Both the position numbers and the translations under genes were made by a program. A DNA stretch of 10,123 nucleotides from JBBDIO01 sp040880365. Its GTDB lineage: Bacteria; Chloroflexota; Anaerolineae; Caldilineales; Caldilineaceae. The DNA lies in contig JBBDIO010000306.1 in the NCBI GenBank assembly GCA_040880365.1, forward strand, positions 1 through 10,123, in the 5' to 3' direction. Positions 1 to 5,322 of this stretch are shown in pieces. Positions within the stretch are counted from its first letter, which is position 1. Each line of letters begins with the position of its first letter. Under the pieces are notes generated by a model. It saw only the letters and a program-made list of their open reading frames with translations, made no database searches and had not been told where the DNA came from.

Positions 1-178
1 AATGAACCAGGCGGATGACTAATGGAACGGGTATAATTTCGCGGTTGCTGCGCAACACCTGGCGGGTCACCTCCAAAAGTTATGCTTTTTATCGCAACAC
101 CAGCACAATCGCGCGACGGACTGAGACCAGACTCAGCGGTTCATAGCTCGCATTGAGGACGAGAACTTGCTTGGACAT
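1..178 (-). pseudogene. HNH endonuclease-family gene, 5' part, interrupted by two in-frame TAA codons; runs off the window
   Basis: Read from the ATG at 178-176, the minus strand gives MSKQ followed by VLVLNASYEPLSLVSVRRA, then IVLVLR. This is the typical N-terminus of the small bacterial HNH endonuclease family, in which VLNASYEPL and SVRRAI are hallmarks. Codon 30 (91-89) and codon 33 (82-80) are both TAA. The same frame then continues with family-like sequence (LLEVTRQVLR, then SNREIIPVPLVIRLVH) to the window edge. No frameshift is involved, since the frame matches the family on both sides. In homologues these two positions are usually charged residues (K/E/D and E), so each stop is one base change away. 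GGAG lies directly before the ATG. The catalytic HNH motif would be beyond the window. Alternatives are a pseudogene, a sequencing error, or translation of a shorter protein from GTG at 58-56. Family call is fairly sure; pseudogene status is inferred. Confidence 0.72.
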
Positions 179-272
179 ACTCCGGCTTCTGTGAACGAAC
201 GCTACCGTATCCTGGCTTCAATTTTAGCAAAGGGGTGGGGGGATGTGGTAATTGGGAAAATCAAGTGTCAAA

Positions 273-665
273 CTACAGTTGCGGGATCAGATACACCACC
301 TGATTGGCCCTTTGCAAAATGCCCCATAGAAAAATACAGCTAACCGCCATCGCCACCGTTTTGACGTTTTCGTTTTCCAGCTGCCCAAAATAGGCGTAGG
401 CCGCGGGCAGGGTGAGGATGGCGACGACACCATAGAGGATGTGCAGAAAGGGCCGTTGCAGCGCACCGCTATAGCCCTGGAAATAGAGAATCACGCCAAT
501 CACCGCCTGGGCAACCAGCAGCAATTCGCCCAGCATGGCCGCGCCATACCACGCGCCGTCGAGTGATCGGGCGCGGATGCGCAGAAAGACAGCCCACACG
601 CCCAGAATAGCGATAAAGAGGACGGCGGTATTTGCCAGTCCAGAGTGAATGAGATTGAGAGACAT
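273..665 (-). CDS. Small four-helix integral membrane protein, function unknown
   Basis: This is a 130-residue protein starting at the ATG at 665-663 (MSLNLIHSGLANTAVLF). A longer reading back to 818 would overlap the upstream glycosidase and adds non-membrane sequence, so the shorter start is preferred although no strong ribosome binding site precedes it. Four hydrophobic segments are visible at about residues 11-29, 41-62, 73-93 and 103-117. There are histidines at 7 and 75 near membrane faces, and a Q53-A-V-I-G57 segment. The arrangement is faintly like the small haem-related membrane proteins of the CtaA/cytochrome b561 type, but there is no diagnostic motif and I do not assign a function. 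It lies 40 bases after the glycosidase stop and 94 bases before the HNH gene on the same strand, so it may be co-transcribed with them. Confidence 0.8.
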   Translation of the reverse strand: MSLNLIHSGLANTAVLFIAILGVWAVFLRIRARSLDGAWYGAAMLGELLLVAQAVIGVILYFQGYSGALQRPFLHILYGVVAILTLPAAYAYFGQLENENVKTVAMAVSCIFLWGILQRANQVVYLIPQL

Positions 666-705
666 GAATTCCGCTTGCAGGTGATAGGTTGGGTTGTTGT
701 GTTGG

Positions 706-2046
706 TCAGGCCGGGGCGTGGACGCTGAGATACTGTTCCAGCACGCTCGCGACCGGCCCGCGAATGTCATAGGATTCCCAGCCGCGGGTGGCGGCCATGC
801 AATAGATACAGCCGCCAATCACATAATCATCTTGGCGCATGGCAGCATCATACCACGCTAACTGTTCGACATAGGCTCCCGGCCCCCAGAGACCATACCC
901 ATTTTCGGCCCAATAGCTCTGAAAGTGTTGCCAGCCGCGGGCATCTGCCGGGCCGGGCCGGTTGTCTACCAGGCCATCGACACCCAGTTCGGTAAAGACC
1001 AGCGGGATCACCAGGTTGGCCGGTTCCAGAATCTGCCGGTAAACCATGCGATAGCGCAAGGTGAGCCAGCCGGTGTCTTCGGGGCTGACGCCGGGATAGC
1101 GACCCTGGTTTTCGCGCGTGGTGAGATAGTAGATGGTGGGCGCGGAATATTCGTGCAGCCCCAGCCAGCCGTCATTCTCCTTGGCGGCTTGCACGGCGGG
1201 CAAAAAGAGCGGCCAGCGTTCCAGTTCGGGTTGGCCGGTGCCGAAATTGGCGATGACGCTGCGCAGGCCCGCCTGGGCCATGAGCCGGGTGCGTTCGGCT
1301 TCAAAATCGGCCAAACGCCGCATTTCGTCGTCGCTGCCCGCCACTGGTTCATTATAGGCTTCCCACGCATCGAAATAGGGGCGGCGGTGTTCGTCTTCGG
1401 CAATCGGCAAGAGCCGCTCCACAAAGCTGCGCGCCGCGGGAATGGGATCTAAATTGGACAGATCGATCTGGGGCAGGTGGATCCGCCCGATGATACGCGT
1501 GCGCGGCGAGGTTTCTTTGATCTCGCGCACAAAGTTGGCATCCAGTTCCAGCGTCTTGACCACGGGAATCCCCTGGGTGCGCAACAGTGTGAAAATCTGG
1601 GAATCGTTCCAGCCGATATGCAGACCCAGCTTGCTGGGCGGGCCGGGCGGAATGGGGGGCGGGCTTGGGGGGGGGTTAGGCGGTGGCGGGCCAACCGTCG
1701 GGGTCGCGGCGGGCTTGGGTGGTGTGGGCGTGAGTGTAGGTTGCGCCTGTGCCAGTGCCGCCAGTTCACCCTGGTGGACTTCGGGCAGAAAGAGTTCGCT
1801 GGTAGCGGGCGTGGGCGGTGTGGCCCGCGCCGCACGCGTGGCCACGCCCGTGGCGGTGGGGGCGGGTGGTGTAGGATCGGCGCGCCCACAGGCTGCCACC
1901 ACCAATGCAGTCATGCCCCCGGCAATCGCGCCCAAAAACGTGCGGCGGCTGGGCATGGGCGCAGGCGCATCATCTGGTGGTGTATTATTTGCCCGAATAT
2001 CGTTGTCGGCATCCCCGCCCGACCCTGTCGCTTCTGAATCATGCAT
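706..2046 (-). CDS. Tat-exported lipoprotein with glycoside hydrolase-like (clan GH-A) TIM-barrel domain
   Basis: The protein has 446 residues. A twin-arginine signal SRRTFL (33-38) is followed by a hydrophobic stretch and a lipobox VAAC with lipidation Cys53, so it should be anchored outside the membrane. Residues 54-138 are a Pro/Thr/Ala-rich linker with a nearly pure proline run at about 119-137. The catalytic-like domain starts at about 140 (LGLHIGWND). It carries WEAYNEP (candidate acid/base E233), LHEYSAP (298-303) and VFTELGVDG (candidate nucleophile E353), the NEP-type motif and late-strand glutamate of clan GH-A (GH5/GH39-like). Exact family and substrate cannot be told. The start at 2046 puts 30 residues before the Tat motif; Met31 (1956-1954) is an alternative start. 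Neither has a Shine-Dalgarno sequence, but a promoter ends 7 bases before 2046, so the longer form may be leaderless. The small membrane protein gene follows 40 bases downstream. Confidence 0.85.
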   Translation of the reverse strand: MHDSEATGSGGDADNDIRANNTPPDDAPAPMPSRRTFLGAIAGGMTALVVAACGRADPTPPAPTATGVATRAARATPPTPATSELFLPEVHQGELAALAQAQPTLTPTPPKPAATPTVGPPPPNPPPSPPPIPPGPPSKLGLHIGWNDSQIFTLLRTQGIPVVKTLELDANFVREIKETSPRTRIIGRIHLPQIDLSNLDPIPAARSFVERLLPIAEDEHRRPYFDAWEAYNEPVAGSDDEMRRLADFEAERTRLMAQAGLRSVIANFGTGQPELERWPLFLPAVQAAKENDGWLGLHEYSAPTIYYLTTRENQGRYPGVSPEDTGWLTLRYRMVYRQILEPANLVIPLVFTELGVDGLVDNRPGPADARGWQHFQSYWAENGYGLWGPGAYVEQLAWYDAAMRQDDYVIGGCIYCMAATRGWESYDIRGPVASVLEQYLSVHAPA

Positions 2047-2053
2047 AGATCAC

Positions 2054-2083
2054 ACTATAGCATCCTGCAAAGTTGCTTCCCAA
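2054..2083 (-). promoter_or_regulatory. Sigma70-type promoter of the glycosidase gene, predicted leaderless
   Basis: On the minus strand TTGGGA (2083-2078) and TATAGT (2059-2054) are separated by 18 bases; they match the consensus hexamers at 4/6 and 5/6 positions. Only seven bases (2053-2047) lie between the -10 box and the ATG at 2046, which puts the expected transcription start on or next to the start codon. This agrees with the absence of a Shine-Dalgarno sequence. Inferred from sequence only. Confidence 0.5.
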
Positions 2084-2100
2084 ATTGTGGGCCAATGTCG

Positions 2101-2188
2101 GTGTAGCCGAGCATCCAAACGGCCTTGTGGGGAAATTGGTTCCCTGTTACAGTTGTTGGGCAGGTTCTGTGCCATGCTTGGGCTACGC
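2101..2188. other. Predicted three-way-junction fold (structured RNA or cruciform candidate)
   Basis: The outer stem pairs GTAGCC (2103-2108) with GGCTAC (2181-2186) and AGCAT (2110-2114) with ATGCT (2174-2178). G2101-C2188 and a wobble extend it, with a small internal loop at G2109 opposite 2179-2180. Inside are two hairpins: GGGAA/TTCCC (2130-2134 with 2140-2144, loop of five) and GGCA/TGCC (2159-2162 with 2170-2173, loop of seven). It lies in the divergent region upstream of the selenoprotein gene and outside the predicted glycosidase transcript. I recognise no riboswitch or ncRNA family. It is not a tRNA: no canonical T-loop and no matching anticodon arm. Confidence 0.35.
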
Positions 2189-2274
2189 AGATTTTCCGCC
2201 CGCCTGCTATGCAGCCCGATCATGCAAAAGTGTACACCATCAAAAATGTACATGATGAAACTTACATCAAGAAG

Positions 2275-2302
2275 CACATACCAAGAAACACATACCAAGA
2301 AA
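2275..2302 (+). repeat. Perfect 14-bp tandem duplication in the selenoprotein gene leader
   Basis: CACATACCAAGAAA occurs twice with no gap, at 2275-2288 and 2289-2302, ending just before the purine-rich ribosome binding site. It may be a slippage duplication or a paired binding site; the sequence does not decide. Confidence 0.85.
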
Positions 2303-2319
2303 GGTAAAGGGGGCGATTC

Positions 2320-2586
2320 ATGCAGCAACATCGAATTTCTGTTGTCTACTGCGCCATGTGAAATTACACCCCGCGTGCCGTCAGTTTGGCGGACGATATT
2401 CTGACACGCTTCAAGCCGTATATCAAGGACTTTGTGTTGGTGCCTTCCGATGGCGGCAGATTTGAAGTCACGGTAGATGATACGCTGATCTATAGCAAGT
2501 TGGAGACGGGACGCCACGCCAAGCCCGGCGAGGTTGCGGATTTGTTCCAGACCCACACCGGGTTGGAACCGATTCCCGAAGAATAG
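2320..2586 (+). CDS. SelW/Rdx-family selenoprotein with a CxxU redox motif (UGA at codon 14)
   Basis: From the ATG at 2320 the frame reads MQQHRISVVYCAM, then TGA (2359-2361), then NYTPRAVSLADDILTRF and on to TAG at 2584-2586, 88 codons in all. YC-x-x-[C/U]-NY-x-PRA, the later GGRFEVTVDD, and the YSKLETGRHAKPGEV segment are typical of the SelW/SelT/SelH (Rdx) thioredoxin-like family, whose members carry CxxC or CxxU at this place. The TGA sits exactly at the second redox position, so C11 and U14 would form the selenenyl-sulfide pair. The ATG has a strong ribosome binding site (AAGGGGG, 2307-2313). The length is normal for the family only if the TGA is read through; opening at TTG 2386 instead would give 66 residues without the active site. 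A SECIS-type hairpin follows the TGA and a terminator follows the stop. The specific physiological substrate of this family is unclear; a cytoplasmic thiol-redox role is inferred. The alternative is a nonsense mutation of a Cys codon. Confidence 0.85.
2374..2395 (+). promoter_or_regulatory. Candidate bacterial SECIS hairpin for selenocysteine insertion
   Basis: The mRNA downstream of the TGA can pair 2374-2376 with 2395-2393 and 2378-2382 with 2392-2388 (one U-G wobble), with bulged G2377 and the five-base loop AGUUU (2383-2387). The loop starts 21 bases after the TGA and has G as its second base. This agrees with what I recall of the bacterial SECIS model (a short stem, a G within the first two loop bases, loop roughly 16-37 bases from the UGA). 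SelB binding is inferred. Confidence 0.6.
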
Positions 2587-2593
2587 TTTGCAC

Positions 2594-2642
2594 AAAAAAC
2601 GCCGCCGGTCCTGGGCTTGCAAATGGACCGGCGGCGTTTTTT
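2594..2642. terminator. Strong bidirectional intrinsic terminator
   Basis: CGCCGCCGGTCC (2600-2611) pairs perfectly with GGACCGGCGGCG (2625-2636) around a 13-base loop. Six A's precede it and eight T's follow it, so it works in either direction. It sits between the convergent selenoprotein gene (ends 2586) and Nif3-like gene (ends 2683) and serves both. Confidence 0.95.
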
Positions 2643-2682
2643 TTATTGCATTCTTATTGTAACGCCCTGGGCGGCGCGCCCG

Positions 2683-3435
2683 CTATACACCCGTGGGCAG
2701 GTCGATAAACTCGAAGTCGAGATCGAAGCGTTCTTGCAGGTGTTGTCCCAATGCCTGCACGCCGGTGGTTTCGGTGGTGTAGTGGCCGCCATAGATCACA
2801 TTCAGCCCACTGTTGAGCGCATTATAATATTGGGAATGTTCCATTTCGCCGGTGAGGAAGGCATCACAGCCCAGCTGCGCGGCTTCGGGAATGGCCTTTG
2901 CCCCCGAACCGCTCATGATGCCCACGCGATGGACAATGCGCGGACCGTGGGCCTGGACCAACTGCACCGGCCCCACTGCCTGTTCAAAGCGGTCGACCAG
3001 ATAGTCGAACTTGACGCCATCCGGCTCGACCGCCAGCGCAGCCAGATTGGTGCCATTGATATTGTGCCACCAGTCCACCACGTCCAACCCCAGCCGGCGG
3101 GCCAGCTCGGCATTGTTGCCCACTGTGGGGTGGGCATCCAGGGCCAGATGCGCGGCGTAGAGATTCAATTGTTCGGTCATGCAGGTGTGCACCATGCGTC
3201 CCAGTGCACCGCGCAGCGGTTGCGCTGGCCCCCAGAAAATGCCATGATGCACCAGGAGCAGATCGGCGTTGCTTTCCAGCGCCGCCGCCACACAGGGCAT
3301 CTGCCCATCGACCATGCCCACAATGCGGTTTACTTCGCGGCGTCCTTCAATTTGCAGCCCCTGGGGACCGTAGTCGCGTATTTCTTCAATGCAGAGATAT
3401 TCATCCAGATAATCGACCAGATCCTGGCGTTTCAT
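2683..3435 (-). CDS. Nif3-like dinuclear metal-center protein (YbgI/YqfO type)
   Basis: This is a 250-residue cytoplasmic protein of the Nif3/YbgI family, whose members form ring-shaped hexamers with a two-metal site on the inside. The expected ligands are present: H63 and H64 in LLLVHHGIFWG, D100 in AHLALDAHP, and H218 and E222 in GGHYTTE. TGEMEHSQYY is also a family signature. The N-terminus (DLVDYLDEYL, then YGPQGLQIEG) is typical. The length fits the short form without the inserted PII-like domain of YqfO. Databases often call this family GTP cyclohydrolase type 2 or NIF3-like, but the biological role is not settled. A good ribosome binding site (AAGGA) stands before the ATG at 3435. It follows the DUF951 gene by 48 bases, probably in the same transcript, and ends at the shared terminator. 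Confidence 0.95.
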   Translation of the reverse strand: MKRQDLVDYLDEYLCIEEIRDYGPQGLQIEGRREVNRIVGMVDGQMPCVAAALESNADLLLVHHGIFWGPAQPLRGALGRMVHTCMTEQLNLYAAHLALDAHPTVGNNAELARRLGLDVVDWWHNINGTNLAALAVEPDGVKFDYLVDRFEQAVGPVQLVQAHGPRIVHRVGIMSGSGAKAIPEAAQLGCDAFLTGEMEHSQYYNALNSGLNVIYGGHYTTETTGVQALGQHLQERFDLDFEFIDLPTGV

Positions 3436-3483
3436 GGGTGTTTTCCTTTCTGCCGCAATGCTACTTTCCTACAATTCCTTTTG

Positions 3484-3735
3484 CTATGCGTCTGGACTGT
3501 TCGGGCCGGTCCCGCAAGGGCCGGTATCCGGTGCGCTGACATCGGCGCGCTGCACAAAACGTTTGGCGCGCTGGGCAAATTTGCGCCGGGGCACCAGCAC
3601 GCGCCGTCCGCAAGTTTGGCAGACCAGCCCAATATCCGCGCCGACGCGCACAATTTCCCAGATATAGCCGCCACAGGGGTGGGGCTTGCGCATTTCGACG
3701 ATATCGCCAATCGTCAATTTCTCGTTGATTTCCAC
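3484..3735 (-). CDS. DUF951 family protein, small zinc-binding-like
   Basis: This is an 83-residue protein starting at GTG (3735-3733). The sequence IGDIVEMRKPHPCGGYIWEI, followed by RVGADIGLVCQTCGRRVLVPR, is the DUF951 pattern: a small SH3-like beta domain with C21, C39 and C42 as likely metal ligands. The family is usually about 60-70 residues; the extra C-terminal tail after about residue 63 (ADVSAPDTGPCGTGPNSPDA) is unconserved in appearance and Pro/Gly-rich. Ribosome binding site is weak (GAG about 12 bases upstream). It precedes the Nif3-like gene and follows the beta-helix protein gene by 106 bases. The function of the family is unknown; a nucleic-acid role is only a guess. Confidence 0.88.
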   Translation of the reverse strand: MEINEKLTIGDIVEMRKPHPCGGYIWEIVRVGADIGLVCQTCGRRVLVPRRKFAQRAKRFVQRADVSAPDTGPCGTGPNSPDA

Positions 3736-3841
3736 TGGACAGTCTCGTTAATCCGTTCCCCGTCTGTGCTGCAAGTTGGGGTGCTAGCTGTGGTGCAAAC
3801 CGTCTCGCAAAACTGCAAGGGGTTGGCGCGCCAGCGGGCGT

Positions 3842-5194
3842 CTAGGCAGGCTCGGCGACTGCCGGCGCAGGACGCAGGCGTGTGATCAACAGCCCGCCGA
3901 TGACCAGCGCAAGGCTCAGCATATAGATGATGCGTTCGGCAATCGGCCCCAGACAGGGCACCAGCCCCACCACGCTGGCGAGCACCACCAGGCTAAGCGT
4001 GCCCAGCAACAGCGTGGGCAAATCGCCGCGCAGGGGCGAATCTGCGTCCAGCCCAATGCTGTTAATCAGACGCCGACCGACCCACAGGCCCACGAATACC
4101 GGACTTAGCAGCCAGCCCACCGACAGCAGGCCAAAGGCCGCGGTCGCAAAACTGACGCCGCCGGGGAAAAATCCCCAAAAAAGTGCGCCCAGAAAAATCA
4201 GCGCAAACGCCAGCGGAATGAGCGCAACCAGGGCCACCAGGCCATAGAGACCGGATTCGACGGGGCGCGTTTCCAGGGCGGTGGTGGGGCGCAGCAGCAG
4301 AGTGGGGAAAAAAGTCCAGACCAGCCACGCAATAATCCCCAGCCCAATAATCTGGATGGCAAGCTGCCACAGCCAGGCCAGCCCGCGCAGAAACAGGTTG
4401 GAGCCGACATTGGATCCCGATTCCGCACGCGTTGTTTCCTCTTGTGCGGGCGGCACAATCACGACCTCGCCCGCGACATCGCCATCCAGCGGCGCAGAAT
4501 CGGGACCCACCGCCGGGCCGGTATAGGTGAGCACGCCCTCGACGCGCGCGTTTTCCTGCACCTGTAGATTGCCGGCCTGGATGTGGGCCGCGCCGCGGGT
4601 TGTGCCGCCAAATTCCAGTTGGTTGATGGTGGCGAGCAGGTCGCCGCCAATCACACCGGCCAGCCGTCCGCTGCCCCCGGTAAGCACGGCATCGCCACTC
4701 ACAGAGCTGTTACGCGTAAGCTGGAGACCGGGCGTAAGCCTGCGCGTGCCGACCGGCATGGCAAATGTACCAAACCCCGGACCCCCACCCGCGGCGGCTA
4801 TGAAATCTTTGCGCACCGTGCCGTTGAGCACCACACTCATGCCCGCGGCGCGCACGCTGTTTTGTACCACGCCGTTGATCTGCACGCCCGCCGCGGCCGC
4901 CATGACACTGCCGTTCACGACGCCGTTGATCTCCACATAGGCCCCGGTCACCAGCAGATCGCCTTCGACCGTGCCGTTGATAATGACTTCGGGTGCGCTC
5001 ACATAGAGATCGTCGGCAATGACCGAATCCTGGGGCAAGATGTATACTTCTGCGGCCCCGGCAAATTCTGCGGCCGCGGCGGGCTGCGCCATGTGCAAAA
5101 CCAGAAACAGGCCCATGCCCAGCGCCGGCCAAAGCCGCAGCCGCAATCGACCCAGCCTGAAATTTGTGCGGTTGGTGATTCGCAGTTGATTCAT
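3842..5194 (-). CDS. Exported bactofilin-like beta-helix protein with C-terminal membrane domain
   Basis: This protein has 450 residues from the ATG at 5194-5192, which has GGAG six bases upstream. A longer frame to 5248 lacks such a site. Residues 1-42 form a signal peptide: an Arg-rich start (RLGRLRLRL), a hydrophobic core and an AAAA cleavage region. Residues about 48-235 consist of short hydrophobic/Gly/Asn repeats (VIINGTVEGDLLVTG, VEINGVVNGSVMAAA, VQINGVVQNSVRAAG, VVLNGTVRKDFIAAA). This is the right-handed beta-helix pattern of bactofilin-type polymer-forming proteins. A linker leads to about five membrane segments (roughly 270-292, 312-340, 345-372, 392-414 and 418-437), resembling the membrane domain often found attached to such repeats. 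The signal peptide implies that the beta-helix is outside, unlike true cytoplasmic bactofilins. The role is unknown; an envelope scaffold is a guess. It lies between PIG-L and DUF951 genes on the same strand. Confidence 0.82.
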   Translation of the reverse strand: MNQLRITNRTNFRLGRLRLRLWPALGMGLFLVLHMAQPAAAAEFAGAAEVYILPQDSVIADDLYVSAPEVIINGTVEGDLLVTGAYVEINGVVNGSVMAAAAGVQINGVVQNSVRAAGMSVVLNGTVRKDFIAAAGGGPGFGTFAMPVGTRRLTPGLQLTRNSSVSGDAVLTGGSGRLAGVIGGDLLATINQLEFGGTTRGAAHIQAGNLQVQENARVEGVLTYTGPAVGPDSAPLDGDVAGEVVIVPPAQEETTRAESGSNVGSNLFLRGLAWLWQLAIQIIGLGIIAWLVWTFFPTLLLRPTTALETRPVESGLYGLVALVALIPLAFALIFLGALFWGFFPGGVSFATAAFGLLSVGWLLSPVFVGLWVGRRLINSIGLDADSPLRGDLPTLLLGTLSLVVLASVVGLVPCLGPIAERIIYMLSLALVIGGLLITRLRPAPAVAEPA

Positions 5195-5242
5195 ACCTGT
5201 CTCCCCGTGAATATTCGCAATTGAGCGTGCGGCCGTCAGTTT

Positions 5243-5311
5243 CTGCATGTACCGACTACATGTGCAGACTGTCTATGTAGACTGTACATGCAGTTTGCCT
5301 ATACAGTCTAC
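5243..5311. repeat. Cluster of interleaved inverted and direct repeats upstream of the beta-helix protein gene
   Basis: CTGCATGTAC (5243-5252) is a perfect inverted match to GTACATGCAG (5284-5293). GTAGACTGTA (5277-5286) is a perfect inverted match to TACAGTCTAC (5302-5311). AGACTGT is repeated directly at 5266-5272 and 5279-5285, 13 bases apart. The two inverted repeats overlap and cannot both form hairpins at once. The region lies between the PIG-L stop (5323) and the next start (5194). It may be an operator array, a mutually exclusive RNA switch or a small palindromic repeat element. Confidence 0.8.
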
Positions 5312-5322
5312 CATGCGCCGGT

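Noticed and set aside
2101..2188. Possible tRNA-Sec (selC) next to the selenoprotein gene
   Set aside because: The closing stem is too long, no TCA anticodon stands in a seven-base loop, and the T-loop consensus is missing.
1442..2404. Long plus-strand frame opposite the glycosidase gene
   Set aside because: Its Gly/Val-rich product is the mirror of the proline-rich linker and catalytic domain, which have clear motifs on the minus strand.
2050..2622. 190-codon minus-strand open frame across the selenoprotein gene
   Set aside because: It runs antisense to a recognisable family protein and through the terminator, has no domain-like sequence, and its end covers the divergent promoter region.
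2617..3885. 422-codon plus-strand frame opposite the Nif3-like and DUF951 genes
   Set aside because: Antisense shadow in GC-rich DNA; both minus-strand genes have conserved metal-binding motifs.
5243..5311. Intrinsic terminator after the PIG-L gene
   Set aside because: The inverted repeats are not GC-rich and no T-run follows on the minus strand.
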